Part shown: positions 8,795-17,066 of the stretch, one piece after another
Layout: every line of letters begins with the position of its first letter
Position numbering within the stretch: the stretch's first letter is position 1
From: Pyxidicoccus trucidator
GTDB taxonomy: Bacteria; Myxococcota; Myxococcia; Myxococcales; Myxococcaceae
NCBI RefSeq assembly: GCF_010894435.1
Contig: NZ_JAAIXZ010000005.1
Span: 1 to 64,000, forward strand
DNA length: 64,000 nt
Reading direction: 5' to 3'
The notes under the pieces: model-generated
What the model was told of the DNA's origin: nothing
The model's input: the letters and a program-made list of their open reading frames with translations, nothing else
Databases searched by the model: none
Position numbers and translations under genes: made by a program

Positions 8795-10858
8795 CTAGAT
8801 GTTGATGCGGGAGCTGACCGTCCGGATGTCCAGGCCGAGCGCCGCGAACGCCGGGCCCTGGGCGCGTAGCAGTTCCACGAAGCGCGGGTGCACGTCGGCC
8901 TCCTCGTTGGACAGGAGGAGGCCGTAGTTCGTCTTGGAGAGCATCCAGGAAATCCACAGCATCTCCGTGGCCGCGTCTGGCGGAGGGGCGACGTCCAGGT
9001 CCGCCTCGGTCGACAGCGCCCCGCCTTGACCCCAGCGCAACCCCAGGCAGGTGTACAGCACCTCGCCAGCGTCCTCCCACTGGAGGTTGTTGGCCCACGC
9101 ATGCCGGAAGGTCGCGAAGTAGATGACGTAGCGGCAGAGCTGCTTGAGCGCGTCCAGCTCTCCCGGCTGGGGCACGTCCGTCCGGCTCACCGCGCTGACC
9201 GCCTTCGGCGTCGGCTCCAGCACCTTCTCATCCAGGTTCATGCGCTCCGAGCGCACGAACCAGGGAGCGTCCTTCCCCGGGACTTTCGCCCGAAGGTACC
9301 GGCACACGAAGGCAGGCGCGGAGTGGGCCACGAGGTCGTCCGAGAAGCGGCGCACCTCGAGCCACTGCGCCTCCACCTCGGCTCCGTGCTCCGCGAAGAA
9401 GGTATCGACGTGCTCGCCGAGCACCTTCCAGAACAGCCCCGCGGCCCGCGCGTAGCGGTGCCCTTCGCACACGGGTGGCGCGGGCGAGAAGCCCCGCCAG
9501 TCGTAGCTGCCCAGCAGATGCTGCAGCCGCGTCTCGATGCCCCCCTCGGTCAGCGCGCTGGCCCGGGTGATGTAGCCCGTCGGCCCCACGAGGAACCCGC
9601 TGGCCGCGTGATTGATGAGGACCACCTCGCGCAGGTGGGGCATCAGCAGCCAGCGCAGGGGACTGCGCCGCAGGTTCCGGTGGGCCGCGATGGCGTACTG
9701 CTCGACGTTGAAGTGGCACTGCCCCAGGTGGTTGCCCAGCTCGGTGTCCAGCGTCGCGCCCACCCGGGCCAGGCGCTTGGCGGCCTCCCAGTCCGCGCCA
9801 TCCGCGGGCGTGTAGGTCCGGCGTGTCACGGGCGAGCCGGGCGCCGTCGCACCGGGCTCCCGCATTCCCAGGATGATGCGCACCGGCAGCAGCCGGCCTT
9901 CCACCAGCCGCAGCCTCACGTCCACGTCGGGCAGGCAGTGGACGCCATCCTGCTCGTACGCGTTCCAGGGCAGGTAGAGCCGGAAGGCCTGGGCGTCCCC
10001 GGGGACCTCGGGGTCTCTGTCCAGGAGGGTGGAGAACATGCCGTTGAGCAGCCGCTCTCCGAAGAAGGCGTCACTCCGGGTGGAGCCGGGCGCCTCCCTC
10101 TCCATGCGGACCGTCATCGATTCGGGGTAGTCGGCCTGGATGCGGTCCAGGTCCGGCGCGTGTCCCAGGCGGGCCTGGAGCAGGTGCTGGCGCTTGATGA
10201 GCTCGATGGGGGCGACGGCCTTCAGCATCGCGAGGGCCCGCCCCGGGGCATAGGCGGTCGGCGGCGTCCCTTCCTCCGTCACGAGCAACCGGGCCAGCGG
10301 TGTCCCCGGCTCATATTCCCAGTAGGGCAGCCGGAGGGTGCCGAAGTCGTGGTGGAGCGCACCATGGTTGTCAGGCCCCTGCTCCGAGCCGATGCGCCGC
10401 CAGGTCTCCACCACCCGGCCATCCTCGCGGAAGGTGTGCTGGGGCTCGAAGAAGCGGACCTCCAGGTCGGGCAGGTCTCCAGCGCCTGCATCCGCGGGGT
10501 CATAACGGATGGAGAAGCCGCCTTCGGCGTCCGTGAAGCACTCGCCCAGGAAGTCGTCGGGAGCGCCGAAGTCCCGGTCCCAGAGCTCGACCTTGAGGTG
10601 ATGCAAGGGAATGGGGCCGTGGGGGCCGTCCTGCTGGAAGACGATGCGCCCCACGGCGACGGCAGGGAGGCTCGCGGGCTCCCTCGGGGTGCGGGTCGCG
10701 CGGACGCGGGGTGCCAGCTCACGGCTGAGGGCCAGCCGCTCCTCGAGCGCCAGACTGGAGTACCACCGGGCAAGCTCCTCGGGCTCGAGGACCTCGTTGC
10801 CCTTCCCCCGTCCCTCGAACCCCAGGGACACCATCAGGCGTCGCAGCGCTGTAAGCAT
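8795..10858 (-). CDS. Lipoxygenase with N-terminal transthyretin-like domain
   Basis: 687 aa. Lipoxygenases insert O2 into polyunsaturated fatty acids to form hydroperoxides, using a His/Asn/Ile-ligated iron. The ligand pattern is visible: HLGQCH (His377, His382), HAWAN (His586, Asn590) and a C-terminal Ile687 in SSRINI, plus the family stretch PLRWLLMPHLREVVLIN. Instead of a PLAT domain, residues about 68-180 look like a transthyretin/Cna-B type beta-sandwich (GRIVFQQDG, DDFLGECFTDAEGGFSIRYD), an uncommon front end. No signal peptide is seen, so cytoplasmic. It is divergent, across 79 bp, from the PLAT-lipoxygenase/P450/desaturase genes, so probably co-regulated. M. xanthus is known to have active lipoxygenases; substrate and regiospecificity here cannot be read. 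Confidence 0.88.
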   Translation of the reverse strand: MLTALRRLMVSLGFEGRGKGNEVLEPEELARWYSSLALEERLALSRELAPRVRATRTPREPASLPAVAVGRIVFQQDGPHGPIPLHHLKVELWDRDFGAPDDFLGECFTDAEGGFSIRYDPADAGAGDLPDLEVRFFEPQHTFREDGRVVETWRRIGSEQGPDNHGALHHDFGTLRLPYWEYEPGTPLARLLVTEEGTPPTAYAPGRALAMLKAVAPIELIKRQHLLQARLGHAPDLDRIQADYPESMTVRMEREAPGSTRSDAFFGERLLNGMFSTLLDRDPEVPGDAQAFRLYLPWNAYEQDGVHCLPDVDVRLRLVEGRLLPVRIILGMREPGATAPGSPVTRRTYTPADGADWEAAKRLARVGATLDTELGNHLGQCHFNVEQYAIAAHRNLRRSPLRWLLMPHLREVVLINHAASGFLVGPTGYITRASALTEGGIETRLQHLLGSYDWRGFSPAPPVCEGHRYARAAGLFWKVLGEHVDTFFAEHGAEVEAQWLEVRRFSDDLVAHSAPAFVCRYLRAKVPGKDAPWFVRSERMNLDEKVLEPTPKAVSAVSRTDVPQPGELDALKQLCRYVIYFATFRHAWANNLQWEDAGEVLYTCLGLRWGQGGALSTEADLDVAPPPDAATEMLWISWMLSKTNYGLLLSNEEADVHPRFVELLRAQGPAFAALGLDIRTVSSRINI

Positions 10859-10937
10859 TTTCCGTAGAGAGTACCACGGCTTGCAGTGTCTTCTTTTCCC
10901 GACCTACCGTCCGGCCCCGTGTCAACCTGAGGGTGCA
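10859..10937. promoter_or_regulatory. Shared divergent promoter region of two lipoxygenases
   Basis: Only 79 bp separate the two start codons, so promoters in both directions must overlap or abut. I could not assign convincing -35/-10 boxes. GAGGG precedes the plus-strand ATG; the minus-strand start has only CGGAAA. Confidence 0.5.
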
Positions 10938-12965
10938 ATGACTGTCGAGTACAGGCTCACGATTCGCACGGACGCGCGGCTCGGCTCGGGGACGGATTCC
11001 ACCATCTCCGTCGTGCTGGTCGGTACGCGGGGAGAGAGCGGTCCGCACACGCTGGACAAGCGCTTCCACAATGACTTCGAGGCCGGCGCCGAGGACGTCT
11101 ACGCCATCTCGGCGGAGGACGTGGGCGAGCTGGTGCTGCTGCGGTTCAGCAACTCCGGAGGCGTCGCGGGAGACTGGCTCCTCGACACCGTCTGGGTCAG
11201 GTCGGGCGGCAGGAGCTGGTTCTTCCCCTTCTACCGGTGGGTCCTGGGCGGCTCGACGACGGAGGTCCTGGAGGGCTCGGCGCGGCTGCCGCAGCAGGTG
11301 AAGAGCGAGCGCGAGGCCCGGGCCCGCCACGAGCAGCTCCAGGTCCGCCAGCGCATGTATGGCTGGCGCCCCGCCGAGGAGACCGCCGAGCTTCCCGGCG
11401 CGCTCGACATCCGCGAGGAGCGGCCGCTGCCGAAGGACGAGCTGTACCGGGGCCTGAGCGAGGGCAGCTACGAGGTCGTCGTCGCCAAGACGGTGGCCGC
11501 CATCAAGCTGCACCTGCCCTTGCTGTCCAGCGCCTGGAACGGGCTCGTCGACATCTTCGACTTCTTCAAGGCCATCGAGACGCCCCAGCTCGCCCCGCGC
11601 TGGAAGGACGACCTGGAGTTCGCGCGGCAGGCCGTCCAGGGCATCAATCCCCTCCACATCCAATCCATCGCCCACCTGCCCGCGGGCATGCCCCTGTCGG
11701 ACGCGGACGTCCACGGCCTGCTGGCGCCGGGCGACACGCTGGCGCGCGCCTTCGAGGCGAAGCGCGTCTTCCTGCTCGACTTCGAAATCCTCGAGGACAT
11801 CCGGATGTTCCGGAAGGTTGGCGAGGATGGCGTCGAGGAGCGGCGCTGGGCGCCTGCGTCCCGGTGCCTGCTGTACCTGGACGACACGCGCCAGCTGCGG
11901 CCCATCGCCATCCAGCTCGGGAGGGAGCCGGAGACCGCCCCGGTCTTCACGCCCAATGACGGCGAGTACGACTGGCTGGTGGCGAAGGTCTCCTTGCGTT
12001 GCAGCGAGGGGAACACCCACCAGATGGTAGGGCACGCGCTGCGGACCCACTTCGTGGCGGAGCCGTTCGTCATGGCGACGATGCGAAACCTCCCGGACCC
12101 GCACCCCGTCTACAAGCTGCTCCGCCGCCACTTCCGCTACACGCTCGCCATCAACGAGGGGGCGCGAAAGGGCCTGCTCTCCGAGGGTGCCGTCTTCGAC
12201 GACTTCATCGCCACCGGCGGTCCCGACAAGGGGCACCTGCAGCTGGGCAAGAAGGGCTTCCAGCGCTGGAAGCTGTCCGACAACAATCCGCGCCTGGACC
12301 TCGAGCGCCGCGGTGTCCTCGACCCCGCCGTCCTCCCCTATTACCCCTACCGGGACGACGCCCTGCCGTTGTGGGATGCCTTCGAGGAGTATGTCGGTGG
12401 CGTGCTCCGGCACTTCTATCGGTCCGACGCCGACCTCACGGCCGACGTGGAGATGCAGCGCTGGTGGGCGGACCTCACCGCGCGGGGGCTGCCTGTCGAG
12501 AAGCTGCCCTGCCGGGAGCTCCGGCGCGTCGAGGACCTCGTGGACATCCTGACCACGGTCCTCTTCACGGTCAGCGTCCATCACGCCGCGGTGAACTACC
12601 TCCAGTACGAGCACTACGCCTTCGTGCCCAACGCACCGCTCTGCCTGCGCCGGGAGCCGCCGAGGCAGAAGGGCGTCATCGGCCCCGAGGACATCACGGC
12701 GATGATTCCCACCAAATCCCAGGCGCTCTGGCAGGTCGCCATCGGCCGGGCCCTGTCCAGCTTCGGTGACGACGAGGAGTTCCTCCTCCACGAGAGCGGC
12801 TGGCGCGAGGACTACTTCCAGGAGCCGGAGCTCGCGGCCATCCGCGACAGGTTCCAGGACCGGCTGCGCGCCCGGCTCGCGGTGGTGCAGGCTCGCAACG
12901 CGAAGGCCGAGGTCCCCTACACCGTCCTGCGGCCCGACAGGATTCCCTGCGGCATCACCGTCTGA
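10938..12965 (+). CDS. PLAT-domain lipoxygenase with C-terminal Val
   Basis: 675 aa, start chosen at MTVEYRLTIRTD (GAGGG upstream). Residues 1-112 form a PLAT/LH2 beta-barrel, the membrane/substrate-binding module of classical lipoxygenases. The catalytic domain has HQMVGH (His361, His366) followed by LRTHFVAEPF, and SVHHAAVN (His549, Asn553). The protein ends ...RIPCGITV: the last residue, normally Ile whose carboxylate ligates iron, is Val. The carboxylate is still present, so activity is likely but the side chain differs. Expected role: dioxygenation of C18-C20 polyunsaturated acids in the cytoplasm or at a membrane face. The P450 gene starts 22 bp downstream, indicating an operon with P450 and desaturase. 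Confidence 0.9.
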   Translation: MTVEYRLTIRTDARLGSGTDSTISVVLVGTRGESGPHTLDKRFHNDFEAGAEDVYAISAEDVGELVLLRFSNSGGVAGDWLLDTVWVRSGGRSWFFPFYRWVLGGSTTEVLEGSARLPQQVKSEREARARHEQLQVRQRMYGWRPAEETAELPGALDIREERPLPKDELYRGLSEGSYEVVVAKTVAAIKLHLPLLSSAWNGLVDIFDFFKAIETPQLAPRWKDDLEFARQAVQGINPLHIQSIAHLPAGMPLSDADVHGLLAPGDTLARAFEAKRVFLLDFEILEDIRMFRKVGEDGVEERRWAPASRCLLYLDDTRQLRPIAIQLGREPETAPVFTPNDGEYDWLVAKVSLRCSEGNTHQMVGHALRTHFVAEPFVMATMRNLPDPHPVYKLLRRHFRYTLAINEGARKGLLSEGAVFDDFIATGGPDKGHLQLGKKGFQRWKLSDNNPRLDLERRGVLDPAVLPYYPYRDDALPLWDAFEEYVGGVLRHFYRSDADLTADVEMQRWWADLTARGLPVEKLPCRELRRVEDLVDILTTVLFTVSVHHAAVNYLQYEHYAFVPNAPLCLRREPPRQKGVIGPEDITAMIPTKSQALWQVAIGRALSSFGDDEEFLLHESGWREDYFQEPELAAIRDRFQDRLRARLAVVQARNAKAEVPYTVLRPDRIPCGITV

Positions 12966-12987
12966 GGCGCCCCGGAGGCGCACGCCC

Positions 12988-14397
12988 TTGCCCAACCTGC
13001 TTTCCCGCGGTCTGTTCAACCTGTTCTTCGGCGCCCGGCGCAAGCCCTACGCGAGCCTGCCCGGGCCTCCACCCGGCCTGCTGGGCAACCTCGGAGACTT
13101 CCTCGGTCCCCCGCCGTGGGACGTCTGCGCGCGCTACGGGCGCACGTACGGGGGCCGCACCCTCATCTGGATGGGGCCCAGCCCGGCGCTGGTGCTCAAC
13201 GACCCCGCGCTCATCGAGGAGGTGCTGGAGACGCGCCGGCTGGAGTTCGAGAAGGGCAACATCGGCGAGCAGATTCGCCACTCCACCACGGACGACACGC
13301 CCTTCATCGCGAAGCAGGGCGAGGACTGGTCTCGCAAGCATGGAATGGACCCGCTGGCGCAGCCGTGGACTCCCGACTGGCAGGCCGCCCAGGTGGGGCC
13401 GCTGCAGGCCGCGGTGGCCGAGTCGGTGGAGGTCCTGCGGAGCGAGCCGTCCATCGACTTGACGCCTGCGCTGCGCCGGCTGACCTTCGATGCCTTCTGC
13501 GTGGCCACCGTGGGAGAGAAGCTCCCCACCTCGGTCTACGACGACTTCATGCTCCTGGCCGCGGCCGCCGACGCGCGCATCCAGGCAAAGCTCCCACTGA
13601 AGTTCGTCTCCCCGCCCAAGGGCTTCGCGGCAGCCAGGGAGCGCTTCTACGGGCTGTTCGCCGAGAAGCTTCGCGCGGCGCGCGCGGCTCCGGGGCCCCA
13701 CCGGGTGGACCTGATGTCGTGGACGCTGCGGGAGATGCCGGAGCTCGACGACACGGTGCATGCCCACCTGCTGGGCGGCTTCTTCTTCGGGGGCGTCTTC
13801 TCCTCGAGCACCACCCTGGTCGGCGCCTTCCACCAGCTCCAGAAGTACCCCGAGGCCGAGGCGCGGCTGGCCGCCGAGGCCGCCTCGCTGACCGAGGCAC
13901 CGCTGACCGTCGAGCGCCTGCGCGACGCCCCCTGGTCCGAGGCCGTCGCCTACGAGGCCCTGAGAATCCTGCCCGCCGTCCGCATCTTCCTGCGCACGCC
14001 GTCCTCCGAGACGCAGCTGGCGGGCGTGACGTGGCCCGCGGGCACGACGCTCATGATTTCGAACCAGCACCTGCACCGCGACCCGTCCCACTGGGCGAAT
14101 CCGGAGGTCTTCGAGCCGGCACGCTGGCTGGACGGCGGCGCCGCGAAGAATCCGCTCGGCAGCGGCCACTTCTTCCCGTTCGGACGTGGCCCCCGGGCCT
14201 GTGTGGCCGGGGACTTCGCGATGGTGTACCTGCGGACGGCGCTGCTGACCATCGCCTCTCGCGTTCGCGTCCACGTCGACTCGACGGAGCCCTTCGAGGA
14301 GGGCTTCTTCTTCGGCGTGGTCCTTCCCAAGGGCGTCACCGGGAAGCTTCAACCCGCCTCTGGAGCCCGTACAGCCCCCGCTGTGAAAACCGCATGA
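12988..14397 (+). CDS. Cytochrome P450 of the oxylipin cluster
   Basis: 469 aa from a TTG start at 12988 with GGAGG nine bases upstream; the longer open frame to the left is out of frame with the lipoxygenase and lacks P450 sequence. Heme-binding motif FGRGPRAC puts the thiolate at Cys405, the K-helix ExxR is EALR, and the PERF-like EVFEPARWL is present. The I-helix reads GGVFSSSTTLVG, lacking the usual acidic residue before Thr (AGxDT). CYP74-type enzymes, which rearrange fatty-acid hydroperoxides without O2, also deviate here. Given two lipoxygenases beside it, I infer use of their hydroperoxide products, or hydroxylation of the same lipids. It overlaps the desaturase by four bases (ATGA). 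Confidence 0.88.
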   Translation: MPNLLSRGLFNLFFGARRKPYASLPGPPPGLLGNLGDFLGPPPWDVCARYGRTYGGRTLIWMGPSPALVLNDPALIEEVLETRRLEFEKGNIGEQIRHSTTDDTPFIAKQGEDWSRKHGMDPLAQPWTPDWQAAQVGPLQAAVAESVEVLRSEPSIDLTPALRRLTFDAFCVATVGEKLPTSVYDDFMLLAAAADARIQAKLPLKFVSPPKGFAAARERFYGLFAEKLRAARAAPGPHRVDLMSWTLREMPELDDTVHAHLLGGFFFGGVFSSSTTLVGAFHQLQKYPEAEARLAAEAASLTEAPLTVERLRDAPWSEAVAYEALRILPAVRIFLRTPSSETQLAGVTWPAGTTLMISNQHLHRDPSHWANPEVFEPARWLDGGAAKNPLGSGHFFPFGRGPRACVAGDFAMVYLRTALLTIASRVRVHVDSTEPFEEGFFFGVVLPKGVTGKLQPASGARTAPAVKTA

Positions 14398-15239
14398 CCT
14401 TGTTCCGACATCCCCGAGACCGCATCCCCGTCCTGCTGTTCTTCACCGCGTTCGCGCTGGACCTGACGGTGTACTTCACGGCGCGAAGCTGGTGGCTCCC
14501 CATCCTGTGGCTCGTCCTGTGGGTGATTCCCAAGGGGTGGATCTGCGCGTGGAACCACCATCACCAGCACCTGCCGATGTTCCGCCACGCCCTCCCCAAC
14601 CGCCTCCTGGAGGTGGTGTTCGGCTTCCAGACCGGGGCGACGTCACATGGCTGGTTCCTGCACCATGTGGTCGGCCACCACCGCAACTACCTCGACCAGG
14701 AGAAGGACGAGTCCCGTTGGAAGCGCCGCGACGGGTCACCGATGGGCGAGCTGGAGTACTCCCTCGTCACGACGCTCGTCGCCTATCCCCGCGCGTTCCG
14801 CGTGGGACGGGAGCACCCGAAGGCCCTCCGCCTCTTCCTGGGGATGGGCGCGCTGCAGGTGGCGCTGTTCGGCCTGCTCTTCTGGCACGACTGGTACAAC
14901 GCGCTCTGGGTGTTCCTGCTGCCCATGTGCGTGTCCCTCTTCGTGACGGTCTGGGCCACGTACTTCCACCACGCGGGACTCGAGGCCACGGAGCACACGC
15001 GCGCCTCGTACAACATCGTGCATCGGGGCTACAACCTGGTGACGGGCAACCTGGGCTACCACACCGCGCACCACGCGCGGCATGGCCTGCACTGGTCCCA
15101 GCTCCCCGCGCTCCACGCGCAGCTCGCCCGGGACATTCCCGCCACGCTCTACCGCCAGCCCGGCATTCCGTTCGTGTGGTCCGGCTCGGAAGCGCAGGTC
15201 GAGCTGAGCCCCGGCGAGGTCGAGTCGCTGGCCCGCTGA
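14394..15239 (+). CDS. Fatty-acid desaturase (membrane di-iron)
   Basis: 281 aa. The three His clusters of integral-membrane desaturases/hydroxylases are present: HHHQH (55-59), HHVVGHH (90-96) and YHTAHHARHG near 225. Hydrophobic segments lie at about 12-48 and 145-180. The enzyme would use a di-iron centre and O2 to desaturate or hydroxylate an acyl chain in the inner membrane. Translation is coupled to the P450 by an ATGA overlap, so it belongs to the same pathway, either making the polyunsaturated substrate or modifying the oxidised product. It ends 5 bp from the convergent channel gene. Confidence 0.85.
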   Translation: MTLFRHPRDRIPVLLFFTAFALDLTVYFTARSWWLPILWLVLWVIPKGWICAWNHHHQHLPMFRHALPNRLLEVVFGFQTGATSHGWFLHHVVGHHRNYLDQEKDESRWKRRDGSPMGELEYSLVTTLVAYPRAFRVGREHPKALRLFLGMGALQVALFGLLFWHDWYNALWVFLLPMCVSLFVTVWATYFHHAGLEATEHTRASYNIVHRGYNLVTGNLGYHTAHHARHGLHWSQLPALHAQLARDIPATLYRQPGIPFVWSGSEAQVELSPGEVESLAR

Positions 15240-15244
15240 GGCCC

Positions 15245-16930
15245 CTACCGGTTCGAGGCGGCGAGGGCCTGGGGCGCCTCCTCCTGCGGCGGCGCGGCGG
15301 AGGGGACGGGAAACAACGGGCCCCCCTCGTACTCCACCCCCTTGGGGTAGGGGATTTCCAGGCCGTTGGCGACGAAGGCCTCGAAGAGCAGCCGGTTGAG
15401 CAGCCGCTTCACGTCGAAGTGCGTCCCTGGCTGCACCTTGGCTTCGATGCGCACGGTCATCCAGCTCTCGTCCATGCTCTCGATACCCAGCAGCTTGGGC
15501 ATCTCGGATACCTTGCCCTGCGCCAGCAGGGGCACCTGCTCGCAGACCTGGCCAATCACGGCCATCACCTTCTTCAGGTCGCACTCATAGGCCACGGCCA
15601 TGTCCACGACCGCCAGCGTCCAGCCGCGACTGTAGTTGATGACATTCTTGACTTCGCCATTGCGGAGGATGTGAAGGCGCCCGAAGCGGTCTCGAATGCG
15701 GGTGATGCGAGGCGTTATCTCCTCCACCACGCCCTCGGTCTCGTTGATGCGGATGTAGTCGCCGTTCAATATCTGGTCCTCGAAGAGCAGGAAGATACCG
15801 TTGACCATGTCCGTGACGATGGCCTGCGAGCCCAGGCCCACGGTGAGGCCGACGATGCCGGCGCCCGCGAGGATGGGGGTGGGGTCCACGCCAAGGTCGC
15901 TGAGGACCATCATCCCCACCAGGAAGTAGACCAGGTACTTGGAGGCGCTCTGGATGAGGGCGACGAAGGTGTTGCGCCGCCGGGCCGCGTCATCCAGGTC
16001 GGGGCCGTCCACCCTGAATGCCCGGGCGATGAGCAGCCGGATGAACTCCACGACGACGCTGGCGGCGAAGAACAGGGCGATGACGCGGATGAGCACCGGC
16101 CCGTACGGAGCAAAGGACTCCAGGCCCTGGAACCGGCGGATGATGAGGGTCGCCACCGAGATGTAGACGATGGCCTCCAGGCTCTTCTGCCCCACCGGCA
16201 GCAGCCGGCTGAGGGCCACGAAGTACTCCTCGTACTTCGTGTCCTTGCTCTTCGCCTCCCAGGACTCGACCAGCCGCCCCGACATCAGGTGCAGCAAGGA
16301 CACCGCCAGGCGCCCGCCGCTGATGGACAGCAGCACGAAGATGGTGGTGGCAACGAGCCACTCCAACGCGGCCGGGGGTTGCAGCGAGGTGACGACCACG
16401 CCCATCGCGAAGTAGGCCAGCACCAGCTTGATGAAGCCGCGCCCCTGTTCCAGCGCCTTCTGGGCGTGCGCCTTGTGCTCCGGGCGCAGCTGCCACCCGT
16501 CCAACCTGCGCTCGAGCTTCACCAGGAGCTGGCGCGCCGTCCGCTCCAGCACCAGGAAGGCCGCCAGCAGCAGCAGCAGCAGCCCCACTCCGCGCCCCAG
16601 GGCCGCCAGCCCCTCCACCGTCACCCCCGCCAGCAAGGCCTTGAAGTGGGGCTCCAGGTCCTTCTTCGCCCACAGGGAGAAGCCCAGCACGGCGATGCCG
16701 ACGATGACCACCACGAAGGACAGGAGGGCGGCGCTCAGCCGGGCGCGCTTGCGCAGGCCGTCCGCCACCGGCTCCAGCGCCTTCACCCCTATCAGCCGGA
16801 TGCCCTGGTACAGCAGCGCGGAGGAGGCCACGAGCACGGCCCAGACTGCGAGCAGCAGCACCGTCACGCCCAGGCCGACGAGCCATGCGTTGTTCAACTC
16901 GACCGTATCCGCAAGTCGGAAGGTTTCCAT
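15245..16930 (-). CDS. MscS-family mechanosensitive channel
   Basis: 561 aa from METFRLADTVELNN; the open frame continues 33 codons upstream without a good ribosome site, so the start is uncertain. Several membrane segments cover the N-terminal half (runs near 20-40, 75-95, 120-145, 190-240, 290-350). The MscS pore helix and beta domain are clear: GAGIVGLTVGLGSQAIVTD, then NGIFLLFEDQILNGDYIRIN and EEITPRITRIRDRFGRLHIL. The family opens under membrane tension to release solutes during hypo-osmotic shock. The extra N-terminal helices resemble the larger YbdG/MscM-like members. Isolated, convergent with the desaturase operon. Confidence 0.85.
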   Translation of the reverse strand: METFRLADTVELNNAWLVGLGVTVLLLAVWAVLVASSALLYQGIRLIGVKALEPVADGLRKRARLSAALLSFVVVIVGIAVLGFSLWAKKDLEPHFKALLAGVTVEGLAALGRGVGLLLLLLAAFLVLERTARQLLVKLERRLDGWQLRPEHKAHAQKALEQGRGFIKLVLAYFAMGVVVTSLQPPAALEWLVATTIFVLLSISGGRLAVSLLHLMSGRLVESWEAKSKDTKYEEYFVALSRLLPVGQKSLEAIVYISVATLIIRRFQGLESFAPYGPVLIRVIALFFAASVVVEFIRLLIARAFRVDGPDLDDAARRRNTFVALIQSASKYLVYFLVGMMVLSDLGVDPTPILAGAGIVGLTVGLGSQAIVTDMVNGIFLLFEDQILNGDYIRINETEGVVEEITPRITRIRDRFGRLHILRNGEVKNVINYSRGWTLAVVDMAVAYECDLKKVMAVIGQVCEQVPLLAQGKVSEMPKLLGIESMDESWMTVRIEAKVQPGTHFDVKRLLNRLLFEAFVANGLEIPYPKGVEYEGGPLFPVPSAAPPQEEAPQALAASNR

Positions 16931-17066
16931 GCAGTGGCGGAATATCACACGCACCACGGGGAACCGCGCCGCCTCTCCGCCAGCCGAGCGGACGGATGAT
17001 GCCGCCCGCCCTTGACGTGGAGCCGTCAAATCGTGGGCTCAACCCTCTGGCTGGCTCCTCCGGGGC

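Noticed and set aside
8888..10867. Long open frame on the plus strand opposite the lipoxygenase
   Set aside because: The minus-strand frame has all lipoxygenase metal ligands; the plus-strand frame is a GC-rich antisense shadow with Arg/Gly/His-biased composition and no motif.
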